Source: SZAS-103 sp036496805 (GTDB lineage Bacteria; Pseudomonadota; Gammaproteobacteria; Xanthomonadales; Xanthomonadaceae). From it: 64,000 bases of DNA. Every line of letters starts with the position of its first letter. Within the stretch, counting starts at the first letter, position 1. Location: the NCBI GenBank assembly GCA_036496805.1, contig DASXKN010000034.1, positions 76,888 through 140,887 of the forward strand. Reading direction: 5' to 3'. Positions 26,620 to 35,622 of this stretch are shown here, piece by piece. Position numbers and translations under genes: made by a program. The notes under the pieces were generated by a model. The model was not told where the DNA came from. It did no database searches and saw nothing but the letters and a program-made list of their open reading frames with translations.

Positions 26620-27437
26620 GCGGAAATCTCCCTTTCCTTCAGCGCCAGGAAACTGGCCAGCCAGAACAGGCCCGGGAAGGCCAGCCATAGCGCCGGATAG
26701 AAGATTTCCTGCAGCGTGGACAACGATCGCTGATGATCCCAGTAACCGAGTACGACGTCCGGGCGGCTTCGGAACGCCGTGGACAACAACACGCACGCCA
26801 GGAAAAGGAAGACACAGGACAGCCCCGTCTTGATGAAAGGCACGGTGCGGAAATAGAGACTGCCGAATACAGCCATGCCCTGCAGGGAATAGAGGATCAG
26901 GAGCAGGCCCGCGGCGTCGCGCCAGCCTTTCATGCCCGTCCACGGAAACACCAGGCGGTACTCGTCGAGGTCGACCGCAACACGCCTGATGCCATCCGGA
27001 TGCCTGGCCAAATCCAGCGCCTGCTGCAGTGCCTGGTGCTTTGCCTGCCCGTATGCCAGCCATTGATCGGGCGCGTCGACCAGATAGAAAGCCAGCGTGT
27101 AGGCCAGCGGATACAGCACGGCCACTGTCAGCGCAGCCAGCAGCCATTTCTCGAACACCGATGCCGGGCGCATCAACGCCAGCAACGCCGATGCCCGCGT
27201 GGACATGGTGAGGAAATAGCGGCCCGCGAAGATCGACGCGAGCACGAACAGGCCCGTGAAATAGAAGCCGGTCTGCCCCTTGGTATCGAAGGCGGTGTAA
27301 CCATTGCCGCCGGCAAAGAAGATGATCGAAATCACCCCGTGCAACAACATCCCGGCCGCGAGGAACCAGGCATACCTCCGCCACGACTCCGCCCAGTGGG
27401 CGCGGGCCAGGCGCGCGAAGCGGCGCAGCTCAAACAC
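26616..27437 (-). CDS. ABC transporter membrane subunit (ABC-2-like)
   Basis: A 273-residue protein with about six hydrophobic segments, starting MFELRRFARLARAHWAESWR. The arrangement (two N-terminal helices, 'GRYFLTMSTRASALLALMRPAS' loop, then four C-terminal helices) resembles ABC-2 permeases. Its start overlaps the ATPase gene by 8 nt and its stop overlaps the beta-rich exported protein by 4 nt, giving a tight three-gene operon. The substrate is unknown. No GntR regulator, often found with such pairs, is next to it. Confidence 0.85.
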   Translation of the reverse strand: MFELRRFARLARAHWAESWRRYAWFLAAGMLLHGVISIIFFAGGNGYTAFDTKGQTGFYFTGLFVLASIFAGRYFLTMSTRASALLALMRPASVFEKWLLAALTVAVLYPLAYTLAFYLVDAPDQWLAYGQAKHQALQQALDLARHPDGIRRVAVDLDEYRLVFPWTGMKGWRDAAGLLLILYSLQGMAVFGSLYFRTVPFIKTGLSCVFLFLACVLLSTAFRSRPDVVLGYWDHQRSLSTLQEIFYPALWLAFPGLFWLASFLALKEREISA

Positions 27438-28302
27438 GGGCCTTCTCCTTCGCCGCCAGAACCGCCAGCACCGCGTCCTTGCGCAGGCTCAGGGCCTTGT
27501 ATAGCAGCTCCAGGTGGACCTCGCCGGCGCTGGCGCCATGGTTGACCGCGACATAGGCCTGCTGCATGCCCAACGCCTCGGAATAGAGGATGTCCGGGAT
27601 CGCCGACAAGGCGCCCGCATCCGCGGCCACCCCGATGCTCAGCGCCGAACCCAGTTCCGCCATCGTCGCCGACAGCGCCAGGGACGCGCCATCGATGAAC
27701 AGGATGTGGCTCATGATCCGCTCGAGGTCGTGCGCCTGGTGCGTGCTGATCACGACGATCCGCCGGCGCTGCTCGGGCCGCGCCATGATCGCCTTGAACT
27801 GGTCCCGACTGATGATGTCCAGGCCGTTCGTCGGCTCGTCCAGCAACAGGACCGGCGTGAAGGTCGCGAGCGCGAATGCGACCGCCGCCTTCTTCTTCTG
27901 GCCAAGGCTCATCTCTTCGAAGCATCGGTCTACTGGCACCTCGAAGATGCCCAGGTAGTCGGTGAAGGACTCGTCGGAGAAATTCGGATAAAAGACGGAT
28001 TGAGTCCGGGCCAGCTTGTCGGGCCGCAAGTTCGGCAGGTGGAACTCCTCCGGCACGATGTAGACCTGGCTCAGGAAGTCCGCACTGCGCCTTGCCGGGG
28101 TGTGGCCGCGCACTTCGATGCTGCCGCCCTTGGGGAACAGCAGGCCGGCGAGCAGCATCAGCAGCGTCGACTTGCCGCTGCCATTGCGCCCAAACAGGCC
28201 GTAGACGCCAGGTTCGTCCAGGCGGAGGTTGAAATCCTGGTAAAGCGGAGCCTTTCGATAGCCGAACGACAGTTCTTCAATGCGGATCAAGAGAGGGTCC
28301 AA
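27430..28302 (-). CDS. ABC transporter ATP-binding subunit
   Basis: A 290-residue ATPase: Walker A FGRNGSGKST (about residues 38-47), signature 'MSLGQKKKAAVAFAL' (about 130), Walker B VLLLDEPTNGLD (about 150) and switch His in 'VISTHQAHD'. The C-terminal 80 residues are an accessory tail. It is the first gene of the transporter operon. The 264 bp upstream are shared with the divergent ispG. Confidence 0.94.
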   Translation of the reverse strand: MDPLLIRIEELSFGYRKAPLYQDFNLRLDEPGVYGLFGRNGSGKSTLLMLLAGLLFPKGGSIEVRGHTPARRSADFLSQVYIVPEEFHLPNLRPDKLARTQSVFYPNFSDESFTDYLGIFEVPVDRCFEEMSLGQKKKAAVAFALATFTPVLLLDEPTNGLDIISRDQFKAIMARPEQRRRIVVISTHQAHDLERIMSHILFIDGASLALSATMAELGSALSIGVAADAGALSAIPDILYSEALGMQQAYVAVNHGASAGEVHLELLYKALSLRKDAVLAVLAAKEKARV

Positions 28303-28566
28303 GCCATGCCAATGGCCGGATCATCCCATTGCCGATCCGGCGCAACAAGGCGGCGATCACAAGATCGTGCGCTGCCTGCCGGTGCTGGCGGATGCGCGAG
28401 CGGCGTCATGCGCCAGCGGCGACGTCGAACGCATGGAGGCTCCCGGACAACGCAGCGGCAACATCGCGGGTGCCCTGCGGGCCGGCGCCGGCCGCGCTGC
28501 CCGACGCCCGGTTTCGGGCGACCGGCCTCGTACGTCTTACAATGCACGTCCCCACGGAGCGCATGC

Positions 28567-29806
<1,240 letters not shown>

Positions 29807-29814
<8 letters not shown>

Positions 29815-30487
29815 AGGCGGACACTTCCCGGAATCGCCGGCGACGCGCGCATCGGCGCGCCGCGACCCTCGTGCATGGCTGTGCGTGTTGTCCCTGGCCC
29901 TGTTCGTCGTCCTGGCCGCGATGCTCAAGGCGGGGCTGCCATTCGCGTTCGACCGGCCGATCCAGCTTGCCGCGCATTCCCTTTCGAATCACGCGCTCGA
30001 CCGCGTCGCGCGGTTTCTTGCCTATGTCGGATATGGCATCGGAGTGATTCCGTTCGATGTCCTGTTCGTCGTCGCGCTCGCGGTGCGCAAGCGGACCCGC
30101 GACGCCATTTTCGCGTTGACGGCGCTCGGCGGTTCGCTGTGGCTGGATGAAGTGATGAAAACCGGATTTGCGCGGCCGCGACCGACGCTCTGGGCGGCGT
30201 CGGAAATCCAGCATGGTTTCGGCTTTCCCAGCGGCCATGCGATGGCCGTCGCCACGCTCGCTGCCGTGGTCGCCCTGCTGGCGCGGCCGGGTCGCCTGCG
30301 CTGGCCGATCTGCGTTGCCCTTGCCGCGTTCGCACTGGTCGTCGGCGTTTCAAGGGTCTACGTCGGCGTGCACTATCCGTCGGACGTGCTGGCAGGCTGG
30401 TGTGCCGGCATTGCCTGGGCGACCGGCTTGCACAAGGTATTTTTCCGCGCGCAGCGCGGAGGTCGGCGGCTTGCGCCTTCCGGATAG
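29807..30487 (+). CDS. PAP2-family membrane phosphatase
   Basis: A 226-residue membrane protein with about six helices. The three acid-phosphatase motifs are complete: KTGFARPRP, FPSGHA and SRVYVGVHYPSD. It likely dephosphorylates a lipid such as undecaprenyl diphosphate or phosphatidate at the periplasmic face. It overlaps ispG by 8 nt, so it is probably co-transcribed with it. Both act on prenyl diphosphate chemistry, which would suit an undecaprenyl-phosphate recycling role (inference). Confidence 0.92.
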
Positions 30488-30513
30488 CACCGGCGAAGTG
30501 GAACTCCCGTCCT

Positions 30514-31272
30514 TCAGTGCGCCTTCTGCGCTGCCCGCTGCGGAAGCAGCAGCACGATGACCGCGATCACCGCGAACATGACCAGCGAAGCCGTGTAGCG
30601 GCTCAGCGCCATTCCGCCGTGGTCGACCGGCTTGTCGAGGAAGTCGCCGAGCACCGCGCCGAGCGGGCGGGTGAGGATGAAGGCGGCCCAGAACAACGCG
30701 GTGCGCGAGATGCGCGTCCAGAAATACGCCGCGGCGAGCAGGGCGAGCGCGCAGCCGAAGATCATCACGCCGCCGGTGTAGCCCATGCCGATGGTGTCGG
30801 CGGTCCAGTCGCCGAGCGCGGTGCCGAGGGTCTGCGAAAACATGATCGTGACCCAGTAGAAGGCCTCCGATTTCGGCGAGCTCACGCTGTCGACCGCGAT
30901 CGTTCCCAGCGTGCGGTACCAGGTGAACAGCGAGCCCAGCAGCAGGGCGAGCAGCAGGGCGGTGCCGCCGGTGTAGCCGATGCCGAGCGAGCGGTCGGCG
31001 AAGTCGGCCATCGTCGTGCCGACGGTGGTCGTGGCGATGATGGTGATCCAGTACAGGAAGGGATGGAACGTCTTCGCGCGCACCTGCACGATCACCGCGA
31101 CGAGGAAGATCGCGGCGAAGATGCCGGTGCCGACGAGGTAGCCGAGGTTCATCGACATCGTCACCGCGTCGCCGCCGGTCTCGCCGAGTGTGGTCGCCAG
31201 GATCTTCAGCGCCCAGAACAGCAGGGTGACTTCCGGAACCTTGCTTGTTGCATGCCGCTCGTTCCCGTTCAT
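30514..31272 (-). CDS. COG4705-type multi-pass membrane protein
   Basis: A 252-residue protein with about eight hydrophobic helices and a four-fold internal repeat. Each unit carries a TxGxxxxD-type signature: 'TTLGETGGDAV', 'TTVGTTMADFADR', 'QTLGTALGDW' and 'RPLGAVLGDFLDK'. The acidic residues in these repeats could form a substrate path. The family is widespread but uncharacterised as far as I know. It ends the minus-strand run that starts near 35512, 80 bp after the EamA transporter's end on the same strand. It converges with the PAP2 gene. Confidence 0.85.
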   Translation of the reverse strand: MNGNERHATSKVPEVTLLFWALKILATTLGETGGDAVTMSMNLGYLVGTGIFAAIFLVAVIVQVRAKTFHPFLYWITIIATTTVGTTMADFADRSLGIGYTGGTALLLALLLGSLFTWYRTLGTIAVDSVSSPKSEAFYWVTIMFSQTLGTALGDWTADTIGMGYTGGVMIFGCALALLAAAYFWTRISRTALFWAAFILTRPLGAVLGDFLDKPVDHGGMALSRYTASLVMFAVIAVIVLLLPQRAAQKAH

Positions 31273-31352
31273 TCCGTGCCTTGCGTGCGCGATGGACCTG
31301 CATGATGCCGTGATCGCGTCGGCGGGTTGTTAGCCTTGCCTGAAGACCCGCG

Positions 31353-32261
31353 TCATTCGCCGGGTTTGGCCGCTTCCATCGGCGCCGTGGTGGCATGCTC
31401 GCGGGCAAGCCGGGTCTCGCGATGGGCAATGTAGAGATTGGCCGCGAAGATGATGACGGCGCCGATCCAGGTCCAGCGATCGAGCGATTCGCCGAACAGG
31501 AAGTAGCCGGCGACAGAGACCATCGGCAGTTGCATGAAGCTGATCGGCTGCAGCGCCGACACGTCGCCCATCCGCAGCGCGCGCGTCCACAGCAGTTGCG
31601 CGATCGTGCCGAACAGGCCGGTGGCGAACAGCCACGCCCACATCGCCGGCTGCGGCCACTGCCATGCGAACACCGCGGGGACCAGCGACATCGGCACCCA
31701 GAACAGGTAGGTGTAGAAGACGATGGTGTCGGGCGCGTCGATCCGCGAGAGCTGCTTGATCTGGATCGCGACGATCGCGCTGAGCACGGCCGCCAGCACG
31801 GCGATCAATGACGCCGCCGAGAACCCGCTGGTGCCTGGCCGCACCACCACCAGCACCCCGACGAAGCCGACGATCACCGCCGCCCAGCGACGCTTGCGCA
31901 CCTGCTCGCCGAGCCAGATCACCGCGGCGATGGTGACGAACAGCGGCGTCGAATACGACAGCGCGATCGCCTGCGCCAGCGGCAGGTGGCCGATCGCCCA
32001 GAAGCCCGACAGCATCGAACCCACGCCGATCGCGCTGCGCAGCAGGTAGCGCGGCAACTGTTGCGTGCGCAACGATGCGCCGCCGGCCAGCAGGATCGGC
32101 AGCAGCACGAGCAGGCCGAAGGCGTTGCGGAAGAAGGCGATCTCGAAGGTCGACAGCGAACGCGAGGCGACCTTGATCGTCAGCGCCATCAGGCCGAAAC
32201 AGGTCGTGCTGGCGAGCATCAGCATCGCCGCGCGCAGGAAATGGTTCTGCGTGATTTTCAC
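31353..32261 (-). CDS. EamA/DMT-family transporter
   Basis: A 302-residue protein with ten predicted helices in two EamA repeats: 'STFEIAFFRNAFGLLVLLP' and 'LAQAIALSYSTPLFVTIAAVIWLGE' in the first, 'MGDVSALQPISFMQLPMVSVAGYFLFGE' in the second. DMT members export amino acids or metabolites; the substrate is unknown. A GTG start at 32261 (then KITQNHFLRAAML) gives the usual family length. The longer in-frame extension into murB is not credible. It lies 70 bp after murB on the same strand. Confidence 0.88.
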   Translation of the reverse strand: MKITQNHFLRAAMLMLASTTCFGLMALTIKVASRSLSTFEIAFFRNAFGLLVLLPILLAGGASLRTQQLPRYLLRSAIGVGSMLSGFWAIGHLPLAQAIALSYSTPLFVTIAAVIWLGEQVRKRRWAAVIVGFVGVLVVVRPGTSGFSAASLIAVLAAVLSAIVAIQIKQLSRIDAPDTIVFYTYLFWVPMSLVPAVFAWQWPQPAMWAWLFATGLFGTIAQLLWTRALRMGDVSALQPISFMQLPMVSVAGYFLFGESLDRWTWIGAVIIFAANLYIAHRETRLAREHATTAPMEAAKPGE

Positions 32262-32331
32262 TACGACACGGCCGTCTCTGCAGGATGCTTCGTCAAGGCC
32301 GGCCCATGGCGACCGGCTTTTCGCGGTCCAT

Positions 32332-33369
32332 TCACCACGTCGCGCCGACAATCCGCGGCTCCGGCTCGATCGCCACCCCGAAGCGCTCGCGCACCGACGC
32401 GGCGACGCGGCGCGCGAGGTCGAGCAACTGCGCGCCCGTCGCATGGCCGTGGTTGACCAGCACCAGCGCGTGCTGCGCCGAGATGCCGGCGTCGCCTTCA
32501 CGATGGCCTTTCCAGCCGCAGGCCTCGATCATCCACGCGGCCGACAGCTTGCGCTGCGCGACATCCGCGAGCGGATACACCGGCAGCTTCGGATGTTCCG
32601 CACGCAAGGCATCGGCGACTGCAACATCGACCTGCGGGTTCTTGAAGAAACTGCCGGCATTGCCGATCAGCGCGGGGTTGGGCAGCTTGCGCGTGCGCAG
32701 GCGGATCACCGCCTCGGCCACGTGCGCGGCGCGTGGCGCGTCGACGTTCATCGTCGCCAGCTCTTCGCGGATGCCGGCGTAGTCCAGCCGCAGTTCGTGC
32801 CGGCGCGGCAGGCGGAATTCGACGGCGACGACGATCCAGCGGTCGGGCTCGCGCTTGAACACGCTGTCGCGGTAACCGAAGGCGCAGGCAGCGTGATCGA
32901 GCCGCTGCATCGCGCCGCTCGCGCGATCGAAGGCTTCCACCGTCGCGATGAATTCGCCGACCTCGCTGCCGTAGGCACCGATGTTCTGGATCGGCGCGGC
33001 GCCGACGTGGCCGGGAATCAACGCGAGGTTCTCGAGGCCTTCCAGCCGCTGCCCGAGCGTCCAGTGCACGAAGTCGTTCCAGCCCACGCCAGCCTCGGCG
33101 CGCACCAGCGCGTGCGCGTCGTCCTGATCGAGGATCGCGATGCCGCGCAGGTCGAGGTGCACGACGAGGCCGGGTGGATCGCCCGCCAGCAGCAGGTTGC
33201 TGCCTTCGCCGAGCACCAGCAGCGGGCCGCGGCGCAGGGAGCCGTAACCGAGCAGTTCGTCGAGCGCGGCGCGGTCGCGCACCTCGGCCAGCAGCTCCGC
33301 GCGCGCCGGAACGCGGAAAGTGTTGCGGGCTTCGAGCGGGGCGTTCTCCAGCAACCGCAGCGACGGCAT
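32332..33369 (-). CDS. murB: UDP-N-acetylenolpyruvoylglucosamine reductase
   Basis: A 345-residue FAD enzyme of peptidoglycan precursor synthesis; it reduces UDP-GlcNAc-enolpyruvate to UDP-MurNAc. FAD-binding 'LVLGEGSNLLLAGD' and 'LIPGHVGAAPIQNIGAYGSE', the active-site Ser in 'NAGSFFKNPQV' and the C-terminal Glu region 'IEPEPRIVG' are all present; the overall form is the type I (E. coli-like) enzyme. Its ATG shares one base with the pyrD stop (TGATG). Confidence 0.96.
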   Translation of the reverse strand: MPSLRLLENAPLEARNTFRVPARAELLAEVRDRAALDELLGYGSLRRGPLLVLGEGSNLLLAGDPPGLVVHLDLRGIAILDQDDAHALVRAEAGVGWNDFVHWTLGQRLEGLENLALIPGHVGAAPIQNIGAYGSEVGEFIATVEAFDRASGAMQRLDHAACAFGYRDSVFKREPDRWIVVAVEFRLPRRHELRLDYAGIREELATMNVDAPRAAHVAEAVIRLRTRKLPNPALIGNAGSFFKNPQVDVAVADALRAEHPKLPVYPLADVAQRKLSAAWMIEACGWKGHREGDAGISAQHALVLVNHGHATGAQLLDLARRVAASVRERFGVAIEPEPRIVGATW

Positions 33370-34400
33370 CACACCGAGCCTTCGCGGCGCGCGCGCAGGG
33401 CGGTGACGCATTCGCTGATGAGGTTCGGGCCACGGTAGATCAGGCCGGTGTAGCACTGCACGAGGGTCGCGCCGGCGGCGATCTTCGCCACCGCGTCGCC
33501 GCCGCTCATGATGCCGCCGACGCCGATCAGCGGGATCTTCTCGCCCACCCGCGCGCGCAATCGCGAGAGCACGGCAGTCGAACGCTGGTAGAGCGGCTTG
33601 CCGGACAATCCGCCGGCCTCGCCTTCGAACTTGTGGCCCGCGATGGCCGTGCGCGCGATCGTGGTGTTGGTCGCGATGATGCCTTCCACGCCGGCGTCGA
33701 GCATGATCCGCGCGATGCCGTCGATCTCGCCATCCTCGAGGTCGGGCGCGATCTTGAACAGGATCGGCGTGTCCTTGCGGTGCTGGCTGCGCAGCTTCTC
33801 CTGCGCCTCGCGCAGTCGCCCGACGAGGGCGCGCAGCGGCTCGTCGCGCTGGAGGTCGCGCAGGCCGGCGGTGTTGGGCGAGGAGATGTTGACCGTCACG
33901 TAGTCGGCGATCGGATAGACGCGCTCCAGGCAGAACAGGAAGTCGTCGACCGCGTTCTCGTTCGGCGTGTCGGCGTTCTTGCCGATGTTGATGCCGACGA
34001 TGCCCTTGCGGCGCGCCCGCGAGACGTTCTTCACCAGCGCGTCCACGCCTTCGTTGTTGAAGCCGAGGCGGTTGATGATCGCCTGGTGTTCGGGCAGGCG
34101 GAACATGCGCGGCTTCGGGTTGCCCGGCTGCGGTCGCGGTGTCGTCGTGCCGACCTCGATGAAGCCGAAGCCCAGCGAGAGCAGGGCGTCGACATGGGCG
34201 CCGTTCTTGTCCAGGCCGGCGGCCAGGCCGAAGGGATTCTCGAACAGCCGCCAGAACACGCGCGTAGGCAGCCGCGGCGGCTTGCGCGCCAGCAGGTGGT
34301 TGGCGCCACTGCGATAGGCGGCCTCGACGGCCTTCATCGCCAGGCCGTGCGCGGTCTCCGGGTCCAGCGCGAACAGGAAGGGGCGGGCGAGTCCGTACAT
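33369..34400 (-). CDS. pyrD: Dihydroorotate dehydrogenase (quinone), class 2
   Basis: A 343-residue FMN enzyme of pyrimidine synthesis. The N-terminal 'FALDPETAHGLAMKAVEA' helix is the class 2 membrane-docking region. 'NPFGLAAGLDKNG', 'VNISSPNTAGLRDLQ' (catalytic Ser) and 'LIGVGGIMSGGDAVAKIAAGA' are diagnostic. It passes electrons to ubiquinone at the inner membrane. It overlaps the methyltransferase upstream and murB downstream by one base each. Confidence 0.96.
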   Translation of the reverse strand: MYGLARPFLFALDPETAHGLAMKAVEAAYRSGANHLLARKPPRLPTRVFWRLFENPFGLAAGLDKNGAHVDALLSLGFGFIEVGTTTPRPQPGNPKPRMFRLPEHQAIINRLGFNNEGVDALVKNVSRARRKGIVGINIGKNADTPNENAVDDFLFCLERVYPIADYVTVNISSPNTAGLRDLQRDEPLRALVGRLREAQEKLRSQHRKDTPILFKIAPDLEDGEIDGIARIMLDAGVEGIIATNTTIARTAIAGHKFEGEAGGLSGKPLYQRSTAVLSRLRARVGEKIPLIGVGGIMSGGDAVAKIAAGATLVQCYTGLIYRGPNLISECVTALRARREGSV

Positions 34401-35170
34401 CAGCGCAGGGTACCGGCGAAGACGCGCGTAGCGTAGTCGATCCGCACCCGGCCTTCGAGGGCATGGGCGTCGAACAGCCCGCGCAGGGCCGCCAGCATCG
34501 CCTCGTGGCGAGGATGGCCGGCCTTTGGCGCGTAGGAGGAGGACAGCAGGCGGCCTTGCAGGCCGGCGAAGTCCAGGCTCTGGCCGTGGGCAAAGCGCTG
34601 CGCGGCCTGCAGGCCGGGGCCGAACCAGCGGCGCATGGCTTCGTCGTCGGGATGGCGCCCGGCGATGCGCTGGTAATCGGTACCGAAATCGCGCAGCAGC
34701 CGCTCGTAGCCTTCCTGGAAGCCGTTACCGGTCGCCAGGCGGGTGTTCCAGAACACGACGGCGAGCCCCCCGGGGCGGAGGACGCGCGCCCATTCGCGGT
34801 GGGTCGCGGCCGGCTCGAACCAGTGGAAGGCTTGCGCGGCGCAGACGAGGTCCACGCTGGCATCGGGCAGGCTGGTGCACTCGGCACTGCCGTCGATCCA
34901 CGCCGCGCGCGGATGGCCCGTGAACGCGGCCTGCGCCGCGCTGCGCATCGCCGCGTTGGGCTCGACCCCGATCACCTCGTGGCCCGCGTCCAGCCACATC
35001 CGCGTTGAAATGCCGGTGCCGGCGCCGATGTCGGCGACGCGCCAGCCCGCGTCGATGCCGCATGCGTCGCGCAACCAGGGCAGCAGCGCCGCAGGGTAGT
35101 CCGGGCGATGGCGGACATAGTCCTCGACGCGATCGCTGAAGCGCGAGGTCGGGTCGAGTGGCGGATCCAT
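34400..35170 (-). CDS. SAM-dependent class I methyltransferase
   Basis: A 256-residue protein. The Rossmann-fold motif 'VADIGAGTGISTRMWLDAGHEVIGVEPN' (about residues 40-70) and 'VDLVCAAQAFHWFEP' are typical of Methyltransf_11-type enzymes acting on small molecules. The start at 35170 (MDPPLDPTSRFSDRV) is chosen because GGAGG lies 10 nt upstream and family members start near 'F.D.V..Y...RP.Y'. A GTG start at 35218 is possible. The stop shares a base with the pyrD start. Confidence 0.87.
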   Translation of the reverse strand: MDPPLDPTSRFSDRVEDYVRHRPDYPAALLPWLRDACGIDAGWRVADIGAGTGISTRMWLDAGHEVIGVEPNAAMRSAAQAAFTGHPRAAWIDGSAECTSLPDASVDLVCAAQAFHWFEPAATHREWARVLRPGGLAVVFWNTRLATGNGFQEGYERLLRDFGTDYQRIAGRHPDDEAMRRWFGPGLQAAQRFAHGQSLDFAGLQGRLLSSSYAPKAGHPRHEAMLAALRGLFDAHALEGRVRIDYATRVFAGTLR

Positions 35171-35218
35171 GATGGCCTGGCCTCCGGCCGTCTCGATGGC
35201 GCGCACGTCGCGATTCAC

Positions 35219-35512
35219 CTACTGGTGATGCGCGGCGACCGCGAGGAAGGCCGCGAGGCCACCGAAGAACAGCACGATCGCGACTACCACCAGCAGGAAG
35301 ATCGCCAGGTGCAGATAGCCCAGGACCAGGCCGGTGATGGCCAGTCCGTCGCCGTCGAGCGCGCCCTGCGAGCGGCGGATCTCGGCACGCGCCATGTGTC
35401 CGCAGACGATGGCGATCGCCGCGCCGATGAAGAACAGCCCGAAATACGAAACGATCCCGAAGATCAGGCTGATCGTGGCCATAGTGCAGGTCTGGCGGAC
35501 GGGCGTGTTCAA
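35219..35512 (-). CDS. DUF4190-type small membrane protein
   Basis: A 97-residue protein with two hydrophobic hairpin segments around 'GHMARAEIRRSQGALDGDGLAITGLVLGYL', the core of DUF4190. The function is unknown. A TTG start at 35512 is proposed because GAGG lies 8 nt upstream; the internal ATG at 35482 has no ribosome site and would cut off the conserved 'QTCTMATISLIFGI' beginning. It is the likely first gene of the run that includes pyrD and murB. Confidence 0.8.
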   Translation of the reverse strand: MNTPVRQTCTMATISLIFGIVSYFGLFFIGAAIAIVCGHMARAEIRRSQGALDGDGLAITGLVLGYLHLAIFLLVVVAIVLFFGGLAAFLAVAAHHQ

Positions 35513-35556
35513 GGCGATGCCTCGGTCGTGTCTCTATTCGATGTCGTCGTGTTGCG

Positions 35557-35593
35557 GGGAAATATCCTTCCCTTGAAGGGAGGGATATTTCCC
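35557..35593. terminator. Long A/T-containing stem-loop between two genes
   Basis: An 18-bp nearly perfect stem: arm GGGAAATATCCTTCCCTT pairs with AAGGGAGGGATATTTCCC with one G-T pair and a minimal loop. It lies between the end of the ALDH7-like gene (35623, minus) and the start of the DUF4190 gene (35512). It can form on either strand. There is no T-run, so termination is inferred from position. Confidence 0.6.
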
Positions 35594-35622
35594 GTGGTGC
35601 GCCGCATGTGTGCGTGAACGCA

